Below, piece after piece: positions 1 to 8,709 of a stretch of DNA of 64,000 bases (positions are counted from its first letter, which is position 1; each line of letters starts with the position of its first letter). Below the pieces are notes generated by a model. That model was given only the letters and a program-made list of their open reading frames with translations. It ran no database searches and had not been told where the DNA came from. Source of the stretch: Rhizomicrobium palustre (GTDB lineage Bacteria; Pseudomonadota; Alphaproteobacteria; Micropepsales; Micropepsaceae). The stretch covers positions 1,302,139 to 1,366,138 of the forward strand of contig NZ_JAASRM010000001.1 in the NCBI RefSeq assembly GCF_011761565.1, read 5' to 3'. A program made the position numbers and the translations under genes.

Positions 1-792
1 GGCGTGGAGACGCGCAGCAACCGCATCCGCCATTTGGGAAGAAGGCCAGAGCCCATCCGATTTGGACGAAATGAGCAGCACCGGGCCGTGAATGTTTTCG
101 ACAGGGATTGTCGCCCTTTCGCGTTCCGCGGCCGGGGTCTCCGCCAGGGCCTTTTGGAACATCGACAGGAGCGATGCGCCGAAGGCGTATCTGGTGCGCA
201 GGAAGGGCAGCGGCTTTCCATTCAGCGTCCAAGCCGGTTGGTCATATGTCGGGTTGAGACCCGCCCAAACAAGATGGCTGGGCGAATAGGCAATCACGCC
301 CGCAACATCGGGCCGGTGCGAGGCCAGAAGCAGCACAAGCTCGCCACCGCGTGATTCCCCCATCAGAATAATCCGCTCCGGGTCGATTTCGGTGCGGGTT
401 TTCATCCAATCGAGCGCGCGGAAAAAATATTCCAGCTCGATATTGGCGAGGTATTTGGGGCGACTTTTCGGATTGCCCGTCATGTCTTGAAAATACGCCA
501 GCGCGAAGACGGGATAACCGGAATTGGCCAAGTCCTGCGCCGCCGCGTCATAAGGATAACCGCCATTGGACCCGCCGAGCATCAAGACGGACGTGTGATG
601 CAGGACGCCTTTGGGCGCATAAAACCGGCCTATAAGCCCATTCTGATGAATCTCGACACCGCCATGATGGCTGAGGCTGGCAAAATAGCCGGAGCTTTGG
701 TGCCGAACATACATATAGCCCGCCACTCCCGCGATGAGGACAACACCCACCAGCGCACCCAAACCGAGTAATGCGAATTTAAACCAAACCAT
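1..792 (-). CDS. alpha/beta hydrolase, BAAT C-terminal/dienelactone-hydrolase type (partial)
   Basis: The reverse strand is open from an ATG at 792 to the left edge, giving 264 residues without the C-terminus. A hydrophobic N-terminal segment (about residues 4-24) looks like a membrane anchor or signal. Next comes a glycine-rich oxyanion-type stretch (MLGGSNGG) and a nucleophile elbow GESRG after IDPERIILM, the layout of the BAAT_C/acyl-CoA thioesterase branch of alpha/beta hydrolases. The acid and histidine of the triad would lie near or past the edge. Substrate is unknown. Inference: an envelope-anchored esterase or acyltransferase. It is divergent from the beta-helix gene. Confidence 0.75.
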   Translation of the reverse strand, partial: MVWFKFALLGLGALVGVVLIAGVAGYMYVRHQSSGYFASLSHHGGVEIHQNGLIGRFYAPKGVLHHTSVLMLGGSNGGYPYDAAAQDLANSGYPVFALAYFQDMTGNPKSRPKYLANIELEYFFRALDWMKTRTEIDPERIILMGESRGGELVLLLASHRPDVAGVIAYSPSHLVWAGLNPTYDQPAWTLNGKPLPFLRTRYAFGASLLSMFQKALAETPAAERERATIPVENIHGPVLLISSKSDGLWPSSQMADAVAARLHA

Positions 793-1143
793 AGAGCCCC
801 CTTTGCTTCGATCCAAGCTGAGGTCTGCCCTATGGGCCGGGTCAATACCGTTTAAAAAATTTCTGAGCATTCAGGGGCGCTAACGGGCATGTGAATTTCC
901 TGGCGCTGAAGAAATAGAGAAGCCCACGGCGATGCTCATATTGTACGCGCCATAAACCATCCCGCGCCGTTTCGCCGCGCGCGTGCGCAAAAGAAAAAAA
1001 CACGCCCAACCGAACAATTGCGGCGGCGACATTAAAGCTGAATTCAGAGGTGACGCCTACTTTCTCCGTGTACGTTCCAATAGGGCCGAAAAACCAAACC
1101 AGATAGGTAGTTTTCCGCGCACACAGCGATCCACGGGGACTTC
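793..1143. other. divergent intergenic region, no gene seen
   Basis: This 351-base gap separates the hydrolase start from the beta-helix protein start. Short open frames here overlap the next gene and lack coding character. It must hold both promoters, but I see no confident promoter, terminator or repeat. Confidence 0.5.
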
Positions 1144-2958
1144 ATGGCAATCATCACCATCGGCAAAGGCAAGATGTATAGCTGCCCGTATTATGCGGCA
1201 CCGCATGTACAGGCCGGAGATACCGTCGAAATCTATCCGGGCACCTATGGCGGGGCCTGGTTCTGGTCCTCCAACATCACCATCAAGGGCATGGGACCGG
1301 GCGTTGTCATCCAAGGCACGCTGACACAGGGCAAAGGGCTCTTCGTGCTTTCGGGCCCCAATGTCACGGTCGATAACATCACCTTCAAGAACGCCAACAA
1401 TTATGATGGCAACGGCGCAGGCATCAATTTCACCGGCACCAACCTGACCGTCACCAACTCCACCTTCCTGAACAATCAGGACGGCATTCTGACTACGCCC
1501 AATGGCGGCAGCACCATTACGGTGAAAAACAGCACCTTCGACGGCAACGGCTCCAATGCGGGCGCGCATGGCGCGGCGCATGGGATTTATGCTGGCACGG
1601 CGGCGCTGCTGGATGTGGAGAATTCGACCTTCACCAATACGCTGGAAGGCCATTCGATCAAGTCGCGTGCCAAGAATACCATCATCAAGAATAACACCAT
1701 TACGGATGGGCCGAATGGCACCTCCAGCTATCTCATCGATATTCCCAATGGCGGTGCGGCGACCATCACCGGCAATTATCTGGAGAAGGGGCCGAAATCC
1801 TCCAACTCCTCTTACGCCATCACCATGGGCGAGGAAGGCGTGAAGAATCCGGCAGGGACCATTCTGATCGCCGACAATACCTTCGTGAATGACGACAAGG
1901 CAGGCGTGGTCTTTGCCCATAACGAAACCGGCAATGCCGATTTCACGGTCTCGAATAACAAGATCTCTGGCCTTGCCACCACGATTCTGACGGGCAAGGG
2001 CACGGTGATCGATCCCAATATCTCGACCGGCACCACGACACGGCCGCCGGGCGCCCCTGAGATTACGGCAAAGCCACTCGCTGCCGATTTCAACACCGAT
2101 GGCAAAGGCGACATCGTGCTGCAGAACAAAAGCGGCCAGGTGATGGTCTGGACCATGAACGGTACCGAGAAGACCGGCGCCGCCGCCTTGCGCGATGCGG
2201 GGGCGAACCTGAAAGTGATCGCCGCCGCCGATTTCAATGGCGATGGCAAGACCGACATCCTCTTGCAGAACAATTATGCCGATGTGCAGATATGGACCTT
2301 CAACGGCATCGGGCTGACCAGTGCCGTGACCGTGCCCACCAAAATCGAAACGAGCTGGCATGCGATAGGGGCGGGCGATTTCAACGGCGACGGCAAAGCC
2401 GACATTCTATTCCAGAACAATGACCATCGCGTCTGGGTCTGGACCATGAATGGCACCACCAAGACCGGTAATCTGATCGTCGGTAATCCGGGTGTGACCT
2501 GGAACACCATCGGTGCCGCCGATTTCGACGGCAACGGAAAATCCGATATCCTGTTCCAGAACGTGAATACGGGCGCCGTGCAAATCTGGACCATGGACGG
2601 CACGACGGTGCTGTCCAAAACGGTGGTGAGCACACCCCCTGGTTCAGGCTTCAAGGCGGTGGCGACTGGCGATCTCGACGGCGATAGCCGCGCCGACATC
2701 CTGTTCCAGGATTCCAGCGGCCAAGTGCTGGTCTGGACGATGAATGGCACGGCGGTGAAAAGCGCGAGCGTGATCGGTACCCCGGGCGCAGGCTGGTCCG
2801 TTGCGGGAACAGACGATTACAATGGCGATGGTAAGGACGACATCCTTTTCCAGAACAGCACTGGCCAAACCATGGCCTGGACCATGAGCGGGACGAGCGT
2901 GCTTTCCAAAGGCCCAATCAATGATGCGGGCACCGGCTGGCACGCTATCGCGGGCTGA
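1144..2958 (+). CDS. right-handed beta-helix protein with C-terminal FG-GAP/VCBS-like repeats
   Basis: This 604-residue protein has two parts. Residues about 20-290 are rich in short N/T/S strands (ITIKGMG, VTVDNITFKNANN, LTVTNSTFLNNQDGI), typical of a right-handed parallel beta-helix such as pectate-lyase-like folds. From about residue 310 there are six near-identical repeats around D-F-N-G-D-G-K-x-D-I-L-F-Q-N followed by VWTMNGT, which are calcium-binding FG-GAP/VCBS-type blades that could form a propeller. An in-frame stop at 1108 limits the start; GGGGAC precedes ATG 1144. I see no Sec or Tat signal, odd for a fold usually found outside the cell, so export might use a C-terminal type I signal. 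A carbohydrate-binding or lyase role is only a guess. Confidence 0.8.
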   Translation: MAIITIGKGKMYSCPYYAAPHVQAGDTVEIYPGTYGGAWFWSSNITIKGMGPGVVIQGTLTQGKGLFVLSGPNVTVDNITFKNANNYDGNGAGINFTGTNLTVTNSTFLNNQDGILTTPNGGSTITVKNSTFDGNGSNAGAHGAAHGIYAGTAALLDVENSTFTNTLEGHSIKSRAKNTIIKNNTITDGPNGTSSYLIDIPNGGAATITGNYLEKGPKSSNSSYAITMGEEGVKNPAGTILIADNTFVNDDKAGVVFAHNETGNADFTVSNNKISGLATTILTGKGTVIDPNISTGTTTRPPGAPEITAKPLAADFNTDGKGDIVLQNKSGQVMVWTMNGTEKTGAAALRDAGANLKVIAAADFNGDGKTDILLQNNYADVQIWTFNGIGLTSAVTVPTKIETSWHAIGAGDFNGDGKADILFQNNDHRVWVWTMNGTTKTGNLIVGNPGVTWNTIGAADFDGNGKSDILFQNVNTGAVQIWTMDGTTVLSKTVVSTPPGSGFKAVATGDLDGDSRADILFQDSSGQVLVWTMNGTAVKSASVIGTPGAGWSVAGTDDYNGDGKDDILFQNSTGQTMAWTMSGTSVLSKGPINDAGTGWHAIAG

Positions 2959-2981
2959 GTTTGTTAAAAATATGTCGCGGG

Positions 2982-3005
2982 ATGGCCGGGGCCGCGCCCG
3001 GCCAT
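2982..3005. repeat. short palindromic element, copy 1
   Basis: Nine-base perfect arms ATGGCCGGG / CCCGGCCAT flank a six-base loop just after the beta-helix gene. The same arms and flanks (GGATGGCCGGG ... CCCGGCCATGAC) recur at 12955-12982. There is no T-run, so it is better read as a REP-like element than as an intrinsic terminator. Confidence 0.6.
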
Positions 3006-3145
3006 GACCGCAAAAAGGGGCTGTCGCAGGGCAGATCGCCGCGACCGGCGCGCTGGCGGATAGATTTCGCGCGCGTTTAACCTCTTGGCGAGAAGCATTC
3101 CGTATATGCCCGAACAGGCGCCCCGGCGCCTGAGGGGGAAACGTC

Positions 3146-3664
3146 ATGAGCCTGCAACTGCGCAACACTTTCGACCTTCCAGACGAGACCACGCTCGACT
3201 TCTTCGCGCTGGACGAGCTGCACAGCGACGTGCTGCGGAGCGCGGTGGCCCATTGGCAGGAGCTGCGCGGGGCCCGCCGCTATCCCGCGCGCGAGGAGCT
3301 GGTGCCCAGCCGCTTTGCCTCTGCCCTTCGCCATATGGCGCTGGTCCGGGTGATCGATGGCGGCGCGGATTTCGAATACCGCATCGTGGGCGAGACGCTG
3401 GCGGGAGCCTTCAGCGTGCCGCTGCATTATCAAAAACTTGGCGGGATCGAGACCGAAGCCTTCAACACCACGAAGGTGGTTGGAGGCGTCTACCGGCGTT
3501 GCCTTTCAAGTGGCGAAGCCTTCGGGGTGCGCGGCGTGACGGGAAAAAATGCGCGCAGCGTCGCCTTCACCCATTTCGAAAGCGTCGTGCTGCCGATTGG
3601 GCCATCGGACCGCGAGATCGACCACCTCCTCACCTTCATGATCTATGAGCTGCGCGCCCAATAA
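3146..3664 (+). CDS. PAS-domain protein (PAS_5-like)
   Basis: A 172-residue soluble protein that resembles the short alphaproteobacterial PAS_5 family. Near the N-terminus it has the pattern LDELHSDVLRSAVAHWQELRGARRYPAREEL, then a core with FEYRIVGETLAGAF and a C-terminal strand FESVVLPIGP, as in these single-domain PAS proteins. The start is supported by GAGGGGG upstream of ATG 3146. It has no output domain. It ends only 8 bases from the 3' end of the convergent histidine kinase, and a functional link to that kinase is speculation. No ligand-binding residues can be named. Confidence 0.7.
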   Translation: MSLQLRNTFDLPDETTLDFFALDELHSDVLRSAVAHWQELRGARRYPAREELVPSRFASALRHMALVRVIDGGADFEYRIVGETLAGAFSVPLHYQKLGGIETEAFNTTKVVGGVYRRCLSSGEAFGVRGVTGKNARSVAFTHFESVVLPIGPSDREIDHLLTFMIYELRAQ

Positions 3665-3672
3665 AGCGCACG

Positions 3673-5085
3673 TTAGGCCGGTAACGTCACGCGGAACACC
3701 GTGCCCTGAGGGCCGGAAGCCAGAAGCACGACATCGCCGCCATGAGCGCGGGCGAGGTCGCGGGCGATAGAGAGGCCAAGGCCCGAGCCGCCGGGACGGC
3801 CAGAGGTGACGAAGGGCTGAAAGAGTTTTTCGCGAAGGCTGGCGGCAATGCCGGGGCCACTATCGGCGATGTCGATGGCGAGCACGCTTTCAAGGTTTGA
3901 GGCGCGCACCTCCACGTTGCCCGTCTCACCCGCCGCTTCGCAGGCATTGCGCAAGAGATTGAGGATAATGCGGTAGAGCTGGTCGCGATCCGCCTTGGCC
4001 ATGGTGCCGGGTGCGATGCGATTTGCAAAGCTATAGCCGTGTCGGCCTTCCATGGTGGCGGCGATCTCGTCCATCAGCGCGCAGAGACAGAAGAGCGAGA
4101 GCACGGGGGGATGATCCTCGGCTTTGCCGTATTTCAGCGTCGAGGTGGCGAGCTGGATGGCGCGATCAATCGCGGTGATCAGCCGTGGCGCAAGACGCTT
4201 CACCTCGGGATCGGCGCTGGCGGTGAGCCGGTCGGAGGCAAGCTGTGCATTGGCCAGGATGTTGCGAAGGTCATGCTGGATGCGGCTGACCGCGGTGCCC
4301 AAGGCCGCCAGACGCTCCTTCTGGCGCAGGAAGCCATAAAGGTCCTTTTGCATGGCCGAAAGCTCACGCTCGGCGAGGCCAATTTCATCGGCGCGGGTGG
4401 ACGGGGCGAGAATGCGGCTCGCATCTTCCGGATTGGCGTGGAAATACGCCATCGCCTTGGTGAAGCGGCGGACCGGTGCCACCACCACATAATAAAGGCT
4501 GAGATAAACGAGGAGCCCGGTCAGGCAGGAGATGAAAGCGGCCGCCCACACCACCCGCCTGGCGGAGGTGATGAGCTCTGCCCGGATATGGCTTTCCGAC
4601 AAGATGATCGAGATCGACTGCGCGTCCTTGATGTTGGTGGGCGCGATGACATGCAGGGTGCGCCCGCCGCCGCGCAACAGGCATTCCAAGGCATTGGCCG
4701 TATAGGCCCAGAGCGGGGCCTTGGTGATGTCGATGGTGCGATCGATCTTGGAATGCAGCGCCCCGACCTGGAAGTAATCCCTCTGATAGGGGCGACGCAG
4801 CAGCACCTCGTCGGCATTGGCGTGGGTGAGCAGTTCCTGGCGCAGCGCCTCGGGCCAGGACTGACCTGGGGTGGTGAAGGGCAGAATCGTCAACTCTGCC
4901 GAGAGAATGTGGTTTTCGAGGATGTCGCGCTCGGCGATGCCCATGGCGGGCAGAAAAATCAGCGCCCCGCTGATCAGGACGTACAAAATAGTCAAAAGGA
5001 GAAGACGACCTGACAGGCTATGTGCCACGAGGCCCCATCCCCCCTTAAGCTTCCTCTTCCGGTTTCGTAGCGGCCGGATTTCCAT
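3673..5085 (-). CDS. membrane sensor histidine kinase
   Basis: A 470-residue two-component sensor. It has a transmembrane helix at about 27-48, an extracytoplasmic sensor domain to about 175, a second helix at about 178-204, a HAMP-like linker, then the dimerisation helix with IQHDLRN (H271 as phosphoacceptor). The HATPase domain has the N-box NLLRNACEA (N380), DSGPGI (408-413) and GGSGLGLS (432-439). ATG 5085 has no clear ribosome site; an in-frame GTG at 5028 (residue 20), 10 bases after AAGGGGGG, is a good alternative start. No response regulator lies nearby, so its partner is encoded elsewhere. A terminator-like hairpin precedes it on the same strand. Confidence 0.9.
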   Translation of the reverse strand: MEIRPLRNRKRKLKGGWGLVAHSLSGRLLLLTILYVLISGALIFLPAMGIAERDILENHILSAELTILPFTTPGQSWPEALRQELLTHANADEVLLRRPYQRDYFQVGALHSKIDRTIDITKAPLWAYTANALECLLRGGGRTLHVIAPTNIKDAQSISIILSESHIRAELITSARRVVWAAAFISCLTGLLVYLSLYYVVVAPVRRFTKAMAYFHANPEDASRILAPSTRADEIGLAERELSAMQKDLYGFLRQKERLAALGTAVSRIQHDLRNILANAQLASDRLTASADPEVKRLAPRLITAIDRAIQLATSTLKYGKAEDHPPVLSLFCLCALMDEIAATMEGRHGYSFANRIAPGTMAKADRDQLYRIILNLLRNACEAAGETGNVEVRASNLESVLAIDIADSGPGIAASLREKLFQPFVTSGRPGGSGLGLSIARDLARAHGGDVVLLASGPQGTVFRVTLPA

Positions 5086-5114
5086 AGGGCGGCATCAGGC
5101 CCCAAGCCTCGGGC

Positions 5115-5142
5115 AAAAAAAAGGCTTTTTGCGCGAAAAGCC
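5115..5142 (-). terminator. intrinsic-terminator-like hairpin before the histidine kinase
   Basis: Read on the reverse strand, GGCTTTT and AAAAGCC form a 7-bp stem with a six-base loop, followed directly by eight T residues. It faces the histidine kinase and lies 30 bases before its annotated ATG. No reverse-strand gene upstream needs a terminator, so it may end an antisense/leader RNA from the rpmH promoter region or act as an attenuator. Confidence 0.55.
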
Positions 5143-5214
5143 AAAATGGAGGCAGGACTTGGTGTCCCAAGAGCCGCAGTGTCCGTTTCCAGGGCTGATT
5201 CCGGCCCCAAGGCG

Positions 5215-5243
5215 TTGACAGGGCCAAATCCTTTGCCTAGAAC
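5215..5243 (+). promoter_or_regulatory. sigma-70-type promoter of rpmH
   Basis: TTGACA at 5215-5220, a 17-base spacer, and TAGAAC at 5238-5243 place a start site near 5250, about 25 bases before rpmH. The perfect -35 and ideal spacing make this the most convincing housekeeping promoter in the window. Confidence 0.6.
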
Positions 5244-5275
5244 CCGCGCCTCTTTTGCCGACCGGAGTTTTGACC

Positions 5276-5410
5276 ATGAAGCGCACTTTTCAGCCGAGCA
5301 ATCTCGTGCGCGCACGCCGCCACGGTTTCCGCGCCCGCATGGCCACCAAGGCCGGGCGTAAGGTGCTGTCGCGCCGCCGTGCCCACGGCCGCGCCAAGCT
5401 GTCTGCCTAA
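5276..5410 (+). CDS. rpmH: 50S ribosomal protein L34
   Basis: A 44-residue highly basic protein beginning [19 protein letters not shown] and ending [12 protein letters not shown], the standard bacterial L34 sequence and length. It is a structural component of the large ribosomal subunit. GGAG precedes the ATG. It is the first gene of the conserved rpmH-rnpA-yidD-yidC-yihA order and has a good promoter 32-61 bases upstream. Confidence 0.98.
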   Translation: MKRTFQPSNLVRARRHGFRARMATKAGRKVLSRRRAHGRAKLSA

Positions 5411-5449
5411 GCATTCCTGGAGGGTCTAGAGCCCTCCTTGTGGCTGGCC

Positions 5450-5869
5450 ATGGCAGGACTCAAGGCCGAACGCCTCAAGACACGAGCCGATTTCCTGAGA
5501 GCCCAACGCGGTATCCGCCGGGGTTCCGCCGGACTGAATCTCGAATTATGTGAAACGCCCGAGGCTTTCCAGGCCGCCGGGCGTTTTCGTTTGGGCTTTA
5601 CCGCCTCTAAAAAGGTGGGCGGGGCCGTGGAGCGCAATCGCGCCAAACGCCGCCTTCGCGCCGCAGCCCAGGCCGTTTTGCCCGGCATCGCGCATGAACG
5701 TTGCGATTATGTTCTCATCGCCAAGACCGCGACCCTCACACGACCGTTTGAAGAGCTCCTGAAAGACCTTGCCCAAACGCTCGCGGCAGCCCATGTGAAG
5801 CTGGCCCAGGGAAAGACCATCCCCAATTCAGGGCCGGGAGACGGAAACCATGCTGAAAAGCGCGCTTGA
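5450..5869 (+). CDS. rnpA: ribonuclease P protein component
   Basis: RnpA is the protein cofactor of RNase P, which matures the 5' ends of tRNAs. The 139-residue product has the family start [15 protein letters not shown], a middle [19 protein letters not shown], and the RNR signature helix [13 protein letters not shown] at 5438 could add four residues; I prefer ATG 5450, although neither has a strong ribosome site. It overlaps yidD by 20 bases, as is common for this pair. Confidence 0.95.
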   Translation: MAGLKAERLKTRADFLRAQRGIRRGSAGLNLELCETPEAFQAAGRFRLGFTASKKVGGAVERNRAKRRLRAAAQAVLPGIAHERCDYVLIAKTATLTRPFEELLKDLAQTLAAAHVKLAQGKTIPNSGPGDGNHAEKRA

Positions 5870-6122
5870 GGCTGTGCGGCGGATTGCCGTTGCGCTTCTG
5901 ATCGCGCCTATCCGCTTCTACCGCTATTTCATCTCGCCGATGTTTCCGCCTGCCTGCCGGTTCACCCCGACCTGCTCGCAATACGCGATCGAGGCCTTAA
6001 GGGTTCACGGACCGCTAAAAGGCCTGTATTTGACCGCCCGCCGGCTGTCCCGTTGCCATCCCATCAGGTGGCTTGGCGGCAGTCACGGGTTTGATCCCGT
6101 TCCACCACGTTCCACCGAATAG
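5850..6122 (+). CDS. yidD: membrane protein insertion efficiency factor YidD
   Basis: A 90-residue YidD with the family core [27 protein letters not shown], the cysteine-containing PTCS motif, and the RRLSRCHP then [11 protein letters not shown]-terminus. It is a membrane-associated helper for YidC/Sec insertion. It overlaps rnpA and ends 15 bases before yidC, so it is probably made as part of the same transcript. Confidence 0.95.
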   Translation: MLKSALEAVRRIAVALLIAPIRFYRYFISPMFPPACRFTPTCSQYAIEALRVHGPLKGLYLTARRLSRCHPIRWLGGSHGFDPVPPRSTE

Positions 6123-6137
6123 GATTTTTGGACTTCG

Positions 6138-7958
6138 ATGTCTGACAACCGCAATATGCTCGTGGCGCTCGCCCTCTCGGCCCTGTTCATGATGGGGTGG
6201 TGGTTTCTGGTCGGCGAGCCCCAGGCCAAGCTGGCCCAGCAGAAACAGCAAGCCCAGATCGCGCTTCAGGAAAAGCAGAAGAAGGCTGGTACCACCCCTG
6301 TAGCCCCGGCGGCGCCGGGCGTTGGTGTGGCGCAATCAGCCCCGCAGGCGCTGAGCCGTGAAGCGGCGCTGGCCGCGGGCGGCGCCCGCATTGCGGTGAA
6401 GACCCCGACGGTGGACGGCTCTATCCAGATCAAAGGCGCGCGCTTCGACGATCTGAAGCTCAAGAAATATCGCGAGAGCGTCGACCCCAAGAGCCCGGAA
6501 ATCGATCTTCTGGCGCCCTCGGGCTCCAAATACCCCTATTTCGCCCAGTTCGGCTGGAGCGCCCCGCAAGGCGTCGCGGTTCCGGGCGACAACACGGTGT
6601 GGAAAGTGGAGGGCAATTCCACGCTTTCCCCCGGCAAGCCGGTGACCCTTTCCTGGGATAACGGCCACGGTCTTCTCTTCACCCGCACGGTCACCATCGA
6701 TGACCAGTACATGTTCACGATCACCGACAGCGTGAAAAAGACAAATGGCGGCGGCGCGGTGACGCTTTATCCTTATGCCCTCGTGGTGCGTGACGGCCTG
6801 CCCCAGCATCAGAGCTATGCCCTTTTGCATGAAGGCTTCATCGGCTCAGCCAAGGGCAAACTCGAAGACGCCACCTATAAGGATTTCGACAAGGAAGACG
6901 CCAAGCCGAAGGCCTTTGACTCCACCGGCGGCTGGCTCGGCATCACCGACAAATATTGGATGGCCGCCGTCATCCCGCCGCAGAACGATGCCTTCAACGG
7001 CACCTTCCGCGCTACGCCCTATGGTGCGGGAAAATCCTATCAGGCCAATTACCTCCTGAGCGCCAAGAAGCTGAACGCAGGCGGCACAGTCACCGTCACC
7101 CATCATTTCTTCGCAGGCGCCAAGGTGGTGAACACCCTCAACGCCTATGAGAAGGACCTCGGCATCAGCCGCTTCGACTATGCGGTCGATTGGGGCTGGT
7201 TCATCGCGCTGACCAAGCCGCTCTTCTGGGTGCTGGACCATATCTCGCGCTACGTCGCGAGCTTCGGCATCACCGTGAGCTTTGGCCTTGCCATTATCCT
7301 GGCGACCATTGCGCTGCGCATCATTCTTTATCCCCTGGCGAACGCCTCGTTCAAATCCATGGGCAAGATGAAGAAGGTCCAGCCGCAGCTTGAAGAGATC
7401 AAGAAGAAGTACGCCGACGACGCGCAGAAGCAGCAGCAGGAAATGATGGAGCTGTACAAGCGCGAGAAGATCAACCCGGTCTCGGGCTGCCTTCCCATGC
7501 TGGTGCAATTCCCGATCCTGTTCGCCTTCTATAAGGTGCAGATTGTCACCATCGAAATGTATCACGCCCCCTTCTGGGGCTGGATCAAGGACCTTTCCGC
7601 GCCCGATCCGACGACCTATGCCAACCTCTTCGGTCTTCTGCCCTACACGGTGCCGACCGATCTTCCCTTCGGGCTTGGCTTCCTTCTGCACATCGGCATC
7701 TGGCCGGTGTTGATGGGCATCACCCAGTGGATCCAGTTCAAGATGAACCCCGCCCCCACCGATCCGGTGCAGGCCAAGATGTTCGCCCTGATGCCGGTGA
7801 TCTTCACCGCCATGTTCGCGAGCTTCCCGGCTGGCCTCGTCATCTACTACACCTGGAACAACATCCTCTCGATGGCGCAGCAGGCCTATATGATGAAGCG
7901 CGAGGGCGTGGAGATTCATCTCTTCAAGAATCTTCCCTTCAGCCGTAAGGCTGCCTGA
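6138..7958 (+). CDS. yidC: membrane protein insertase YidC
   Basis: A 606-residue inner-membrane insertase and chaperone (Oxa1 family). It has an N-terminal helix at about 7-27 (LVALALSALFMMGWWFLVG), a large periplasmic beta domain to about residue 350, and a C-terminal core of five membrane helices. The core contains the conserved KMKKVQPQLEEIKKKY cytoplasmic hairpin and the NPVSGCLPMLVQFPILFAFY segment. The length is normal for Gram-negative YidC. Confidence 0.97.
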   Translation: MSDNRNMLVALALSALFMMGWWFLVGEPQAKLAQQKQQAQIALQEKQKKAGTTPVAPAAPGVGVAQSAPQALSREAALAAGGARIAVKTPTVDGSIQIKGARFDDLKLKKYRESVDPKSPEIDLLAPSGSKYPYFAQFGWSAPQGVAVPGDNTVWKVEGNSTLSPGKPVTLSWDNGHGLLFTRTVTIDDQYMFTITDSVKKTNGGGAVTLYPYALVVRDGLPQHQSYALLHEGFIGSAKGKLEDATYKDFDKEDAKPKAFDSTGGWLGITDKYWMAAVIPPQNDAFNGTFRATPYGAGKSYQANYLLSAKKLNAGGTVTVTHHFFAGAKVVNTLNAYEKDLGISRFDYAVDWGWFIALTKPLFWVLDHISRYVASFGITVSFGLAIILATIALRIILYPLANASFKSMGKMKKVQPQLEEIKKKYADDAQKQQQEMMELYKREKINPVSGCLPMLVQFPILFAFYKVQIVTIEMYHAPFWGWIKDLSAPDPTTYANLFGLLPYTVPTDLPFGLGFLLHIGIWPVLMGITQWIQFKMNPAPTDPVQAKMFALMPVIFTAMFASFPAGLVIYYTWNNILSMAQQAYMMKREGVEIHLFKNLPFSRKAA

Positions 7959-7965
7959 GGTGACG

Positions 7966-8631
7966 ATGCGCGGCAGGCAGGAAGACGAAACCGGGCGCCT
8001 GGTGGTGGATGTGGCGGAGGCGCGAAAGCTCTTCGCCACGGAGTGCCACTTCGTTTGGGGCACGGCCAAGAAAGACGACCTGCCGCCGCCGGCCCAGCCG
8101 GAAGTGGCTTTTGCGGGCCGATCCAATGTGGGCAAATCGAGCCTCATCAACGCGCTGACGGGCCGCAAAGCCTTGGCGCGTGTTTCCCAGACGCCGGGGC
8201 GCACACGCGAGATCAACTTCTTCAATCTGGGCGACCGGCTGATGCTGGTCGACCTGCCGGGCTATGGCTATGCCAAGGCCAGCAAGGAACTCGCCGCCGA
8301 GTGGCAAGACATGATCTTCGCCTATCTTCGCGGCAGGGCGAATCTGAAGCGGGTGGTGCTGCTGATCGATTCCCGCCGCGGGATCATGGCGGTGGACCAT
8401 GCGGTGATGGAGCTTTTGGACAAGGCGGCGGTCTCCTATGCCATCGCGCTCACCAAGACCGATACGCTGAAACCGGCCGAGCTCGCCAAGATCACGGCCG
8501 CGGTGGAAGCCGACGCCAAAAAGCATGTCGCGGCCTATCCTGACCTCTTCGCCACCTCGGCACAGAAATTTGATGGGCTGGACGGGCTGAAAGCGCATTT
8601 AACGGCGCAAGCTTGGCAGGCTGTGCCGTAA
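7966..8631 (+). CDS. yihA: ribosome biogenesis GTPase YihA/EngB
   Basis: An EngB-type GTPase needed for large-subunit assembly. It has G1 GRSNVGKSS (about residues 51-59), the switch region QTPGRTREINFF, G3 DLPGYGYAKAS, G4 TKTD and G5 SA near the C-terminus. ATG 7966 is preferred over GTG 7960 because GAGG sits five bases before it. It follows the yidC stop by 7 bases, so translation is probably coupled. Confidence 0.95.
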   Translation: MRGRQEDETGRLVVDVAEARKLFATECHFVWGTAKKDDLPPPAQPEVAFAGRSNVGKSSLINALTGRKALARVSQTPGRTREINFFNLGDRLMLVDLPGYGYAKASKELAAEWQDMIFAYLRGRANLKRVVLLIDSRRGIMAVDHAVMELLDKAAVSYAIALTKTDTLKPAELAKITAAVEADAKKHVAAYPDLFATSAQKFDGLDGLKAHLTAQAWQAVP

Positions 8632-8636
8632 AATTT

Positions 8637-8666
8637 TTGGCGAGGCCGTAATTATCTTGTTATAAG
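8637..8666 (+). promoter_or_regulatory. candidate promoter of argB
   Basis: TTGGCG (8637-8642), an 18-base spacer and TATAAG (8661-8666) lie in the yihA-argB gap, about 44 bases before the argB ATG. The match is moderate; argB could also be read from the upstream operon. Confidence 0.35.
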
Positions 8667-8709
8667 GCCCGCCGACCAAAACCCCCTGTTGGCGGGAGAC
8701 TTAACCGAT

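Noticed and set aside
983..1324. A 113-codon + strand frame before the beta-helix gene
   Set aside because: It overlaps the beta-helix gene for over half its length in another frame and lacks a ribosome site or known motif.
5086..5275. Possible oriC/dnaA boxes near rpmH
   Set aside because: rpmH often lies near dnaA/oriC in other bacteria, but I saw no TTATCCACA-type boxes or AT-rich unwinding region, and dnaA is absent.
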